Shown: positions 1 through 6,860 of the stretch, one piece after another
Layout: each line of letters begins with the position of its first letter
How positions within the stretch are numbered: position 1 is the first letter of the stretch
Origin: Prevotellaceae bacterium
Lineage (GTDB): Bacteria; Bacteroidota; Bacteroidia; Bacteroidales; Paludibacteraceae
Length of the DNA: 14,704 nucleotides
Assembly (NCBI GenBank): GCA_031290375.1
Contig: JAITNR010000068.1
Span: forward strand, 1 to 14,704
Reading direction: 5' to 3'
Notes under the pieces: model-generated
What the model saw: the letters and a program-made list of their open reading frames with translations, nothing else
Database searches by the model: none
Told to the model about the DNA's origin: nothing
Program-made: the position numbers and the translations under genes

Positions 1-27
1 TTTAACTTTTCTGTATCTGATAAACAT
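1..27 (-). CDS. Possible 5' end of a gene leaving the window to the left
   Basis: An ATG at 27-25 on the minus strand opens nine codons (MFIRYRKVK) before the window ends. It lies about 25 bases downstream of the expected start point of the promoter at 59-90, a normal leader length. The opening MFIR plus basic residues resembles the start of some IS transposases (IS1634/IS4 type), but nine residues cannot identify a family. Confidence 0.3.
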
Positions 28-58
28 CGAATCAAATTTATTTAATGATTTAACATTG

Positions 59-90
59 CAAAGGTAATACAATATTTTTGAAAAAACAAA
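59..90 (-). promoter_or_regulatory. Bacteroidota housekeeping promoter, minus strand
   Basis: Read on the minus strand, TTTG (complement of 87-90) is followed after 20 bases by TACCTTTG (complement of 59-66). This matches the TTTG/N19-21/TAnnTTTG consensus of the Bacteroidota primary sigma factor exactly. It points left, towards the ATG at 27. Confidence 0.7.
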
Positions 91-171
91 TAAATATGAT
101 GTTATTTTACATAAAACACGAAATATAGCATAATTAGCCACTACAAAATAACTTTTACTCAAAAAGTGCCA

Positions 172-364
172 TTTTTACACAGTTTGGATATGGGGGATAG
201 AGTGTCGAAGTCAGGATAGCAAATCAGCCGAAAACCTGCTGAACATTATGGAGAAACTGAACAGGCAAGAAGGCATAACCTTTGTTTTCTCCACGCACGA
301 CCCGCGAATTATGGCAAAAGCCAAACGGATTGTTACGCTGGAAGACGGGAAAATAGTAAATTAA
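172..364 (+). pseudogene. Remnant of a LolD-type ABC transporter ATP-binding protein with an internal deletion
   Basis: From about 215 to the TAA at 362-364 the plus strand encodes a typical C-terminal part of a LolD/MacB-type ABC ATPase: DSKSAENLLNIMEKL (after the D-loop), the switch region FVFSTHD with its histidine, and the end LEDGKIVN. Just upstream, in another frame, positions 184-213 read LDMGDRVSKS, resembling the stretch these proteins carry shortly before the LSGGQ signature. The signature and Walker B are missing between the two, so a deletion of roughly 40-50 codons plus a frameshift is the simplest reading. Walker A is absent too, so the product cannot be functional. The C-terminal match is clear; the upstream piece is inference. 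Confidence 0.7.
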
Positions 365-368
365 CTTT

Positions 369-403
369 GAAGTAGCTACCTTTTGGTAATCGGTAACTAC
401 TTC
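369..403. terminator. Hairpin between the ABC remnant and the AraC-type gene
   Basis: GAAGTAG-C-TACC (369-380) pairs with GGTA-A-CTACTTC (392-403) across an 11-base loop: 11 base pairs with one mismatch. It sits 4 bases after the ABC remnant's stop and 10 bases beyond the AraC-type gene's stop on the other strand, where a shared terminator is expected. Neither side has a good T-tract, so terminator function is uncertain. Confidence 0.4.
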
Positions 404-413
404 TTAGCCTTGA

Positions 414-1256
414 TTATTGATTAATTCCTTTTCTAAATTCTCGTGGAGTTTTGCCGAGATTTTTTCTACAGAACGTAGTGAAATGTCCGGCTGACGAAAA
501 TCCGAACTCATCTGCTATCTCGACAAGCGGAATACTCGGGTCCGAAAGTTTGGATACGATGTGTTGCAGTCTTTTGTTTTGTAGCCAGGATAACGGATTT
601 TCGTTGAAATTCAATTTAAAAAACCTGTAGAATGAAGGCGCGGAGTGATTGCACAGTTTTGCAAGTGTCTGAACAGAAGACGCATTTTTGTAGTTGAGTA
701 AAACTAAACTTTTGAAGTCAATATTTTTACTGATTATCGGCGAAAAAAGCCTTGCGATTGCCTCTTTTGTGTATAAAAATCGAAAAATGAAGAATAACTC
801 CTGATGCTTTATCTCTTGAAAATGCTTGCAAGCTGCTCCCTGTTTGATGTAAAAACACATCGAAGCAAGGAAGTTATCAAGTATTTCGACCGTATTAAGA
901 ATTGTAAATTCGGGGTTATCAACATATTCGGAGAGTTGCTCCATCGAAAGTTTTTCGCACAACTCAACGGGTGTATTAAAGTAATGAACTACGGCATTAT
1001 AAGGAGTAATAGCCCGCAATTCAAATACATTCGACATCGGCAAAAAGACGATACTCTTCGGTTTTAGAACGTACTCTTTGGATTGGTAATTTAACCTTGC
1101 CTCGCCTGAGAGCGAAAAAATCAGGCAATTGTGATTATAGTGTGAAAGGTCAAGACTATCTTTCGCTTTGATGTTACAAATTTTAAAACCTACATTAAAA
1201 CCTGAGACGTAATAATTGCTGCAAGTTGTGTGTTCTTCGATGTATAAAAGAGACAT
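414..1256 (-). CDS. AraC family transcriptional regulator
   Basis: A 280-residue protein of normal AraC-family length. The N-terminal half (about 1-170) is the ligand-sensing region, with a cupin-like start (HYNHNCLIFSLSG). The last ~95 residues hold two helix-turn-helix motifs: the first around SSVQTLAKLCNHSAPSFYR, the second in the signature region IPLVEIADEFGFSSAGHFTT followed by CRKNLGKTPREFRK. Such proteins bind promoter DNA and usually activate in response to a small molecule. The effector cannot be read from sequence. It starts about 70 bases after the phosphatase-like gene's stop on the same strand, in an AT-rich repeat region with no recognisable promoter, and its direct neighbour on the other side is only an ABC remnant, so no target is evident. 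Confidence 0.9.
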   Translation of the reverse strand: MSLLYIEEHTTCSNYYVSGFNVGFKICNIKAKDSLDLSHYNHNCLIFSLSGEARLNYQSKEYVLKPKSIVFLPMSNVFELRAITPYNAVVHYFNTPVELCEKLSMEQLSEYVDNPEFTILNTVEILDNFLASMCFYIKQGAACKHFQEIKHQELFFIFRFLYTKEAIARLFSPIISKNIDFKSLVLLNYKNASSVQTLAKLCNHSAPSFYRFFKLNFNENPLSWLQNKRLQHIVSKLSDPSIPLVEIADEFGFSSAGHFTTFCRKNLGKTPREFRKGINQ

Positions 1257-1282
1257 AAAATTAATGAATAATGAACAGTTAA

Positions 1283-1343
1283 TAATGAATAATTAATAAT
1301 GGGTAATGAAGTTAATTTATTGTTCATTATTAATTATTCATTA
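1283..1343. repeat. AT-rich intergenic inverted repeat overlapping a stop codon
   Basis: Positions 1283-1301 pair with 1325-1343 (18 Watson-Crick pairs plus a closing G-C, 19 in all). A competing pairing exists: 1267-1277 is an exact inverted copy of 1321-1331. The right arm includes the stop codon of the PafA-like gene (1330-1332). The whole patch is built from variants of AATGAATAAT. It may act as a terminator for the PafA-like gene or be a dispersed repeat. Confidence 0.65.
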
Positions 1344-2919
1344 AATAAACCGCTTTGCCTATGCAATCGCTTGGATACGGTATTTGCAAAATATTGCAGA
1401 TTGTAGGGGCAATATCGGTGATTTTTATATTTGAATTTTGTTTTTGCGTTGAAATGTCTGTGCCGTAAATTATCAAAGGAGCGTAAGAAGGTGATACGGA
1501 ACTGATTGTGCTTGCCTTATTATCTATATTCACCTCTTGCCAGCCCGAATACAGTATTACCGAAACATCTCCGCTTCGGTTTTGAAAATAACTGTTTTTC
1601 AGACGAACCATCACATCGCTTTCATCGCTTGCGGCTCGTCTTATGTCGCTTGCCGCAAAGGCTGCCTGAACGCCTTGCAGGGAGGTAATGAACGTTACAA
1701 TGTCGTTTTGCATTTTTTCCAAATCCACATTATTTTTCTCTGCAAGTGCGTGATTTAGCATTATTTGTCCTCCATAATAGCTCAGTATCCAGCGTCCCTG
1801 TCCATATTTTGACATCAGATATGAGTTCAAAAGAGCCATGGAGCGTTTGCCTTCAAACGTGCCTGTTTCCACCTTGCTTTGCGCTAATGTGTTTTGAGAA
1901 AATTTTTCGGTTTGAGTACCTGTTGTTACTACGAGGCAGTTGTTGAAACCAACGTATTGCTCAATGGTTTGAAAAATCATTTTTAAGTCTCTGTCCAAAT
2001 TCAGATAAATATCCTCTTTTTCGGCACTGTTGAACTCGGCGAAATTTTGCCCAAGCGGTAAAACATTGAAATTGAGACAGAGAATGTCCACAAAGTCGTC
2101 TTTCCCTAACCGTTCGTCACGGATAGCACTGATGGAGAGGTCTCTGACAGCTGAATTTGCTGATGGTGTTTTGCGAAAATTTTCCACCAGTTCATTAGTT
2201 GATTTTGAGTTGTCGGGCGCATAAAAATAACTGTCTGAGGTCAGATTTAGGGAGGGGTAAATGTAGGTGTGCAGTGCGGCGAGCGGGTTCCATTTTGCTT
2301 TTAAGTAATTGCGTATCGTGTTGGCGTTGTTCATAGCGGCAGCCCACGTAGGCATTCGTTTGTAATAGTCGGACGTTGCAATCATTGCGTCCGTATCTAT
2401 CCAGACTGTAGCATCGGCACTGTGTCCACCTGCTATGATGGCACTTTCGGGCGTCAGTCCTATTGATATAACCTTTGATTTTGGGCTGGTAAATTTGAGA
2501 ACGTCCGTAAAGGTCAAAGTAGCCAGATTTTTGGGCGAACGTCCTGCGTATGTGCCAATGCCGTGAAACCTTGCATCATCAACAATTGAAACCAAATCAT
2601 CATCTAAAACCGAAAAAATATTTTTGTTGATAATTCCGTTTTTTGAGGGCGTACTGCCTGTAAAAATTGAAGCGTAGTCGCTGCTACAATCCTTTGAAAC
2701 ATAATCGAACAGCACATTGGAGGAAGTAAAACCTTGACTGATGATGCGTTTGAAGCCACCATTTTCAAATCTGTTCCACAGGGCAGACAAATGAGTCGAT
2801 TGCAAGCCGTCAACGACTATTACCACCACTAATTTTGGTTTGTTGGCTGGCATAATGCTCTGTGATGCAACATTTATTGCAAAAAACAGAAAAACGATTG
2901 TCAAGAGTTTAATCTTCAT
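1330..2919 (-). CDS. Secreted PafA-like alkaline phosphatase superfamily protein, probably catalytically inactive
   Basis: A 529-residue protein (ATG at 2919; a GTG one codon upstream is the alternative). It begins with a signal peptide (KIKLLTIVFLFFAINVASQ) and aligns by eye with Bacteroidota PafA phosphatases: KPKLVVVIVVDGL, ENGGFKRIISQGF, ASIFTGSTPSKNGI, AGGHSADATVW, YLNLDRDL, APLIIYG. The expected metal ligands and nucleophile look replaced. Only the first Asp (D37) is clear. The nucleophile region reads DCSSDY where PafA has TGPGH-like sequence, the K-x-R pair reads TPE, and the D...H and DH ligand sites read NVLPLGQN and TTGTQTE. By family it would be periplasmic or outer-membrane facing. 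Hydrolytic activity is doubtful, so a binding or chaperone role is possible. The active-site comparison relies on remembered family motifs. Confidence 0.8.
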   Translation of the reverse strand: MKIKLLTIVFLFFAINVASQSIMPANKPKLVVVIVVDGLQSTHLSALWNRFENGGFKRIISQGFTSSNVLFDYVSKDCSSDYASIFTGSTPSKNGIINKNIFSVLDDDLVSIVDDARFHGIGTYAGRSPKNLATLTFTDVLKFTSPKSKVISIGLTPESAIIAGGHSADATVWIDTDAMIATSDYYKRMPTWAAAMNNANTIRNYLKAKWNPLAALHTYIYPSLNLTSDSYFYAPDNSKSTNELVENFRKTPSANSAVRDLSISAIRDERLGKDDFVDILCLNFNVLPLGQNFAEFNSAEKEDIYLNLDRDLKMIFQTIEQYVGFNNCLVVTTGTQTEKFSQNTLAQSKVETGTFEGKRSMALLNSYLMSKYGQGRWILSYYGGQIMLNHALAEKNNVDLEKMQNDIVTFITSLQGVQAAFAASDIRRAASDESDVMVRLKNSYFQNRSGDVSVILYSGWQEVNIDNKASTISSVSPSYAPLIIYGTDISTQKQNSNIKITDIAPTICNILQIPYPSDCIGKAVYLMNN

Positions 2920-2944
2920 CACCTGATGTCTTTTTATCTTTTTA

Positions 2945-2952
2945 CAAAAGTA
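2945..2952 (-). promoter_or_regulatory. Putative -7 element for the PafA-like gene
   Basis: The minus strand reads TACTTTTG, matching TAnnTTTG, about 26 bases before the ATG at 2919. No TTTG lies at the correct distance upstream, so only half of the consensus is present. Confidence 0.4.
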
Positions 2953-2980
2953 TTAAAAAATATTCATAAAAAATACTTTT

Positions 2981-3637
2981 TCATTTGTTCAAAATCATTT
3001 TTGTCAATTCCTCTACGCTATCAACGATGCGGTCAGGATTTTGCTCTTCGAGTTCGGATATAGGACGAAAACCCCATGTAACAGCGACAATCTCTACTTC
3101 GGCATTTTTTGCTGTCTGTATATCCACAGCGGTATCGCCAACATAGAGCGTATCTTTTTTGTCGATGTTGGCGATTTTCAGAATATCCTCAACTATTATC
3201 GGATCGGGCTTTGTGGGATAACCTTCTCTTTGTCCCATAACTGCTACGAAGTTAATGTCAGGAAAAAAATATTTCACCATCTCCAGTGTTGCAGGGTGAT
3301 GTTTGTTGGAGGCAACGGCAACTTTTATACCTTTCTCAACTATTTGTTTCAACAAATCCACAATTCCCTGGTACGGAGCGGTTTTGTCGGTGCAATGTTC
3401 GGAGTAGTATGGCAGCATAATTGCTTTTATTTTTTGTATAAAATCATCATTTTTAAGGTTTTCCGGCAATGCACGTTCAAGCAGTTTGTTTACTCCATTA
3501 CCAACAAAAAAGCGATAGGAGTCTGTATCGTGCGTTGGCAATCCGAGTTTTTCCAGCGCATAATTCGTTGATGCAGCCAAGTCCGACACCGAATTTATCA
3601 AAGTTCCGTCAAGGTCAAATATGATTAATTTCTTCAT
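2981..3637 (-). CDS. gph: Phosphoglycolate phosphatase (HAD family)
   Basis: A 218-residue HAD hydrolase of the Gph type, which dephosphorylates 2-phosphoglycolate formed during DNA repair and other metabolism in the cytoplasm. All HAD motifs are visible: motif I IIFDLDGTLINS with the nucleophile D8 and general acid D10, motif II VAVASNK, the conserved lysine in YPTKPDP, and motif IV YVGDTAVD. A helical cap domain lies at about 15-85. Length is normal for Gph. It starts 44 bases after the PD40 gene's stop on the same strand and ends about 60 bases before the PafA-like gene, so it may share a transcript with the PD40 gene. Related HAD enzymes acting on other small phosphates (PpaX, beta-phosphoglucomutase) cannot be excluded. 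Confidence 0.88.
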   Translation of the reverse strand: MKKLIIFDLDGTLINSVSDLAASTNYALEKLGLPTHDTDSYRFFVGNGVNKLLERALPENLKNDDFIQKIKAIMLPYYSEHCTDKTAPYQGIVDLLKQIVEKGIKVAVASNKHHPATLEMVKYFFPDINFVAVMGQREGYPTKPDPIIVEDILKIANIDKKDTLYVGDTAVDIQTAKNAEVEIVAVTWGFRPISELEEQNPDRIVDSVEELTKMILNK

Positions 3638-3681
3638 TTTTCATAGATTAAAGTCTGTTATTTGCTAAATTACATTTTCAA

Positions 3682-4845
3682 CTAATTCAATTCCTCCCTT
3701 CTAACATCTTTTGTCTGTGTTTTTATTTGTTTTTCAAGTTCTTGCTGTTTTTTTTCGTAGGTTAGAATTTTTTTACTCCAAAATTCTTTTTGGTCAGGTT
3801 CTGCTGTTCTATAATACTCTCGGCAAGAGTTCAGCTCCATGTTGTTATAAAACAAATCGTTTTCCAATCGCTGTAATTGACGAAACTTTTGCAAAGCTTC
3901 AGTTTTTTTGAAATCGGAAAAGTCATGATAAACAATGGTATCTGTCAAAATAAAGTAAAAGTTTTTTATCGGCTTTGCCTGTGCAACTGTTATTTGCTGT
4001 TCGTAGTTGGATTTTGCACTGTTTTCGTGCGAAATCACTATTTTTTGAGCTGCCTGTCGCAAATTATCCTCATTTGTGTCGGTTAAAATAATTTTTTGCT
4101 CATTGTAAATAAACTGATATACCGCAACTTTACCTTTTGTCAAAAACCTGTCCGAAGCAAACCAGCCTGACTTGCTGTTTTCGTCTATCACCATAAGGTA
4201 GTCGTTGGCAGGCGAATTAAAGGGCATTCCAATATTTTGAGGCATAAGATATTCGCCTTCGGAGTTGGTTCTCGACATAAAAATATCGTATCCGCCAAGC
4301 CCCGAATGCCCTTTGGAAGCAAAATACAGTGTTATTCCGTCTGACAGCATAAAGGGAAAATTTTCGTCTTGTGCAGTGTTGATTTTATCCGAAAGTTTGA
4401 ACGGAGTGTCCCAGCCGTCCAAAAAATTATTTGACCTGTATAAATCAGTTTGATTATCAACGCATTGCGCAAATATTTTTCTGTCTTTTTTGCCGTATAA
4501 GAACCCGAACAGTGCCTGACAAACAGCGTTTTGAGTAGTGTCGGCAAGCAAAAAACCGATTTGAGCATTTTGGGGGTATGCCGTCAATAAATCATCAATA
4601 TTCAGCACAATGCTATTGACAAACACGACATTTTCAACGCTTTTGAGCATTTTTGAGCCAAGTTTTGCACGCCCTAAAAGTTCGACAGACTTTTCATCAT
4701 TTTGTTTTTCGAGTAACTCCATTGCCAGATTAAATCGGTATTCATTAAAATATATTTCGGCTTGGGATTGATTTTGAGCACAGATTATGCAAATTTTTAT
4801 CAAAAAAACTAACGTAATAATCAATTTTTTAATGTTCTTTGTCAT
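3682..4845 (-). CDS. Exported PD40 (WD40-like) beta-propeller protein with TPR-like start
   Basis: A 387-residue protein starting with a signal peptide (about 1-23, ending CAQ). A short helical, TPR-like region follows (about 27-65), then PD40/WD40-like blades, best seen in NFPFMLSDGITLYFASKGHS followed by GLGGYDIFMSR and, one blade on, NSPANDYLMVIDENSKSGWF. The last ~80 residues are charged and helical with coiled-coil character. Such propellers occur in Bacteroidota envelope proteins, including PorE-like proteins of type IX secretion, but those carry an OmpA-like domain that is missing here. The protein is therefore probably periplasmic or outer-membrane associated, with no assigned function. 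Its upstream region holds a sigma-54 promoter on the opposite strand. Confidence 0.75.
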   Translation of the reverse strand: MTKNIKKLIITLVFLIKICIICAQNQSQAEIYFNEYRFNLAMELLEKQNDEKSVELLGRAKLGSKMLKSVENVVFVNSIVLNIDDLLTAYPQNAQIGFLLADTTQNAVCQALFGFLYGKKDRKIFAQCVDNQTDLYRSNNFLDGWDTPFKLSDKINTAQDENFPFMLSDGITLYFASKGHSGLGGYDIFMSRTNSEGEYLMPQNIGMPFNSPANDYLMVIDENSKSGWFASDRFLTKGKVAVYQFIYNEQKIILTDTNEDNLRQAAQKIVISHENSAKSNYEQQITVAQAKPIKNFYFILTDTIVYHDFSDFKKTEALQKFRQLQRLENDLFYNNMELNSCREYYRTAEPDQKEFWSKKILTYEKKQQELEKQIKTQTKDVRREELN

Positions 4846-4882
4846 TGGTACGCTTGGTATTCAATTAATTAATATTTTTTCT

Positions 4883-4898
4883 TGGCACGAAATTTGCA
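4883..4898 (+). promoter_or_regulatory. Sigma-54 (RpoN) promoter, plus strand
   Basis: The sequence TGGCACG-AAAT-TTGCA matches the sigma-54 consensus TGGCACG-N4-TTGCW at every position, with the GG (4884-4885) and GC (4896-4897) dinucleotides separated by exactly 10 bases. The predicted start point is near 4909. It faces away from the PD40 gene and towards the 3' end of the acyltransferase gene, so it drives neither annotated CDS in sense. RNA polymerase with sigma-54 needs an enhancer-binding activator, and none is encoded in this window. Confidence 0.75.
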
Positions 4899-4908
4899 CA
4901 TACTGTCA

Positions 4909-4989
4909 TGAGTCATTTTTGTGGCGAAAATCTTTTTTTGGTTAAATATTTTTGTTGATAAGTTTGCCGAGAAGGCAGGCTTATTTTTT
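4909..4989 (+). ncRNA. Candidate sigma-54-dependent small RNA
   Basis: A short transcription unit of about 80 bases is defined by the sigma-54 promoter at 4883-4898 and the intrinsic terminator at 4960-4989, with nothing between long enough to be a normal gene. The interior has U-rich segments (4916-4920, 4932-4938). It lies opposite the leader of the PD40 gene. A 16-codon ORF (ATG 4908-4910, MSHFCGENLFLVKYFC, stop 4956-4958) fits in it but starts at or before the predicted +1, with no ribosome binding site, so an RNA is likelier than a peptide. No known RNA family was recognised. Confidence 0.55.
4960..4989 (+). terminator. Intrinsic terminator, plus strand
   Basis: AAGTTTGCC (4960-4968) pairs with GGCAGGCTT (4974-4982) around the loop GAGAA, giving nine pairs including two G-T wobbles. 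It is followed by ATTTTTT (4983-4989). The T-tract lies on the plus strand only, so it ends plus-strand transcripts, five bases short of the acyltransferase stop codon on the other strand. Confidence 0.75.
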
Positions 4990-4993
4990 GTAT

Positions 4994-6139
4994 CTATTGA
5001 CCATTGGCTAACAAGTAGTTTTTCAAGGGATTAGAGTACATTTCCAATATTTTTTTACGGCAAAAATCTCTATCGGGATTTTCCAAATCAATTTTAGATA
5101 TTTGATTTTCAATGTAATTTTCAAATTTTTCCAAATCATTTTTTGAATAAAAATTGATAAACTGTTCTTCTCCATGCAGTTTATCGAATGCAATACAGTT
5201 GCTCGGATAAATCTTGTATGACTGGTGAATTTGCCTGTCAATAAATTCTGCAATGGAATTAACTTCTTCATTTCGAGGAAGTTTGAGGCTTTCAATCTTA
5301 TCCAGTTCCGTATTAATGCAAGGCGAAAAGGCATAATGTATTTTTCCTGTAAAACCCAACGCCCCTGTTTGCATACTCACAACGTCATCAAGGTTATTTT
5401 TTTGAAAGTTCTCATTATCCCGAAGTTGTTGAAATTCTTTTGCTTTAAGAAAATCACATGGGTCATATTCGTAAGAGATTGTTAGAGGGCTGATTTTTAA
5501 TTGTTTCAAATTATTTACAAGGGAACCTTCGCCATTGAGGGCAAACATTTTGAGCAGACTGGGTTGTGTAAAATCGTTGGAATCCTTGGCTCTGCCTTGC
5601 CTGTGCGCTATCCATATTGACTCGTTTTTTTCGGTTATGGTATGCCTGATATACGCCGAAAGTTCGATAAATGCAGACACCTGTTCACCTTTCAAAAGAT
5701 TTCGGTAAACAATAAAACTTTTGTTAATACGCATGAGTGTCAACATCCACTCGGCAGCTACCAAATTGTTGCCTATGGCAATTTCAGAGGTATGCAGGTG
5801 ATTTTTTACAAGCACATACTGCAAAAAAGCGGAGTCTGTGATAATGTCCCGATGGTTTGAAAGAAAAATACATGGCTGCTCTATGTTTTCTATGCCTGAA
5901 AACGAGATAGTTGCATGTTTTATTTTGAACAAATTCTCAAGCATCGGCATCATATAACGCACCTGAAACTCCTCTTTAGAGTTGATTTGCTTGTGATTTT
6001 GCACAAAGTCAGCAATTGCAGGCTGAGGAACAACCACGCTTGCACTATTCATTATCTCCGAATTAGAGAGTATCGCCGAAAACATCGGCTGAATTTCACT
6101 GTCAAAATAGGGACGAATATTAAAAAATAAATCTTCCAT
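4994..6139 (-). CDS. PlsC/GPAT-like glycerophospholipid acyltransferase
   Basis: A 381-residue protein from the ATG at 6139. It carries the acyltransferase signature: block I FLSNHRDIITDSAF with catalytic H96 and an Asp (D102), and block III IWIAHRQGRAKDSND, the equivalent of the EGxR phosphate-binding motif. Such enzymes transfer acyl chains to glycerol-3-phosphate or lysophosphatidate at the cytoplasmic membrane. The long N-terminal (about 1-70) and C-terminal extensions resemble GPAT-like proteins of Bacteroidota rather than the short PlsC. The frame stays open to a GTG at 6331, but the strong promoter at 6161-6193 lies inside that extension, so the ATG at 6139 is the real start. Substrate choice is not visible from sequence. 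Confidence 0.82.
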   Translation of the reverse strand: MEDLFFNIRPYFDSEIQPMFSAILSNSEIMNSASVVVPQPAIADFVQNHKQINSKEEFQVRYMMPMLENLFKIKHATISFSGIENIEQPCIFLSNHRDIITDSAFLQYVLVKNHLHTSEIAIGNNLVAAEWMLTLMRINKSFIVYRNLLKGEQVSAFIELSAYIRHTITEKNESIWIAHRQGRAKDSNDFTQPSLLKMFALNGEGSLVNNLKQLKISPLTISYEYDPCDFLKAKEFQQLRDNENFQKNNLDDVVSMQTGALGFTGKIHYAFSPCINTELDKIESLKLPRNEEVNSIAEFIDRQIHQSYKIYPSNCIAFDKLHGEEQFINFYSKNDLEKFENYIENQISKIDLENPDRDFCRKKILEMYSNPLKNYLLANGQ

Positions 6140-6160
6140 TTTATCGTAAAAATGTGTCAG

Positions 6161-6193
6161 CAAAGTTACATTTTTTTTTGATACCCTACCAAA
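6161..6193 (-). promoter_or_regulatory. Bacteroidota promoter of the acyltransferase gene
   Basis: On the minus strand TTTG (complement of 6190-6193) and TAACTTTG (complement of 6161-6168) are 21 bases apart, a full match to the consensus. The expected start point near 6154 leaves a leader of about 15 bases before the ATG at 6139, which decides the start codon. Confidence 0.72.
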
Positions 6194-6272
6194 AAAAGTT
6201 TTATAGAAGAATGGTAACTTGCCAGCCTCCAAAAAAAATAGAAGGCTTGTCGCAAAAAACGATAAAACAAGT

Positions 6273-6650
6273 ATGGCAGAATTACAACCACTACTATTTT
6301 GCGGAAGTTCGAGGATACAGAAATTTGCCACAGAATGCCTTCAATATCTGAAAGATGAAGGAGAAAAACTCGGAAATGTAAAAGCCGTATGGCATGCCTC
6401 ATCCGATGTAATAGAGTCTATTTTTGACAATTATAAAAATCGTAAATCACCCAATTCGTTAAACGGAGTTACACGACATGTAATGATATTACCACTTTTA
6501 ACAGCAATCAACACAGAAACAGGAAAATCCAATATCTGTTTTAAGAATGTTTTGGAGTCTGTTTTTCTGCGGGATTTGAACCAATGGAGTGCCGATAACC
6601 TTACTGAAAACTTGACAGTTAAAAGAAGAAAAACATTGAATGTGGCGTAG
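6273..6650 (+). CDS. Small hypothetical protein
   Basis: A 125-codon ORF from the ATG at 6273; the frame is open from a further ATG at 6219. It is divergent from the acyltransferase gene and its 5' part overlaps only the unlikely GTG extension of that gene. The product begins MAELQPLLFCGSSRIQKF, is mixed in charge, has no signal peptide or membrane segment, and ends in a basic tail (VKRRKTLNVA). I recognise no family. No consensus promoter or clear ribosome binding site is visible upstream. It may be a genuine lineage-specific gene, a degraded remnant, or a chance ORF. Confidence 0.4.
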   Translation: MAELQPLLFCGSSRIQKFATECLQYLKDEGEKLGNVKAVWHASSDVIESIFDNYKNRKSPNSLNGVTRHVMILPLLTAINTETGKSNICFKNVLESVFLRDLNQWSADNLTENLTVKRRKTLNVA

Positions 6651-6674
6651 ATGGTTTTTTATTGGGTTTGAACA

Positions 6675-6730
6675 CCCTACCCTACGGGTTGAGGTGGGGA
6701 GTACTAAATTTCCGCAGGTTTCACCTGCGG
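6675..6730 (+). repeat. REP-like element with two hairpins
   Basis: Two stem-loops stand in tandem. CCCTACC (6675-6681) pairs with GGTGGGG (6693-6699) with one wobble, and CCGCAGG (6712-6718) pairs perfectly with CCTGCGG (6724-6730) around TTTCA. The patch is far more GC-rich than its surroundings. It resembles the CCGCAGG...CCTGCGG intergenic palindromes I know to be frequent in Bacteroidota genomes. It could also terminate the small ORF upstream. Confidence 0.6.
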
Positions 6731-6772
6731 TTATTCATATTTTGTCATACGGACATAAATGCAACTTTTTAC

Positions 6773-6806
6773 AGACATTCCAAGTTTTTTAAAACTTTGA
6801 ATGTCT
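6773..6806. repeat. Long near-perfect palindrome upstream of dnaG
   Basis: The 16-base arms 6773-6788 (AGACATTCCAAGTTTT) and 6791-6806 pair at 15 of 16 positions, with only two bases between them; the single mismatch is 6781/6798. Neither side is followed by a T-tract, so it is not a standard terminator. It may be an operator, a cruciform-forming site or the core of a tiny mobile repeat. Confidence 0.65.
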
Positions 6807-6808
6807 AT

Positions 6809-6847
6809 AAGACTACTACAATCAATTATTCCGTTATTCAATTATTT
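6809..6847 (+). repeat. Intergenic repeat copy (upstream of dnaG)
   Basis: This stretch (AGACTACTACAATCAATTAT and the rest) closely resembles 8963-9000 and 10281-10316: a GACTA/GACTG start, then AATCA, then two or three TTATTC units ending in CAATTAT. It is the shortest of three copies and lacks the left arm that the others have. Confidence 0.5.
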
Positions 6848-6852
6848 TTCAT

Positions 6853-6860
6853 TACCTTTG
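6853..6860 (+). promoter_or_regulatory. Putative -7 element of the dnaG promoter
   Basis: TACCTTTG matches TAnnTTTG and stands 22 bases before the dnaG ATG, giving a leader of roughly 16 bases. No TTTG is found 19-21 bases upstream, because that interval is filled by the intergenic repeat. Confidence 0.5.

Noticed and set aside
3041..3571. 176-codon plus-strand ORF opposite gph
   Set aside because: The sense strand has all four HAD motifs. The antisense product is Phe/Cys-rich without recognisable features.
4908..4958. 16-residue peptide MSHFCGENLFLVKYFC inside the small RNA region
   Set aside because: Its ATG coincides with or precedes the predicted transcription start and has no ribosome binding site. 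Kept only as a remote possibility.
6140..6331. N-terminal extension of the acyltransferase from a GTG at 6331
   Set aside because: The complete promoter at 6161-6193 lies within it, so the mRNA would start downstream of the GTG. The ATG at 6139 gives a normal protein.
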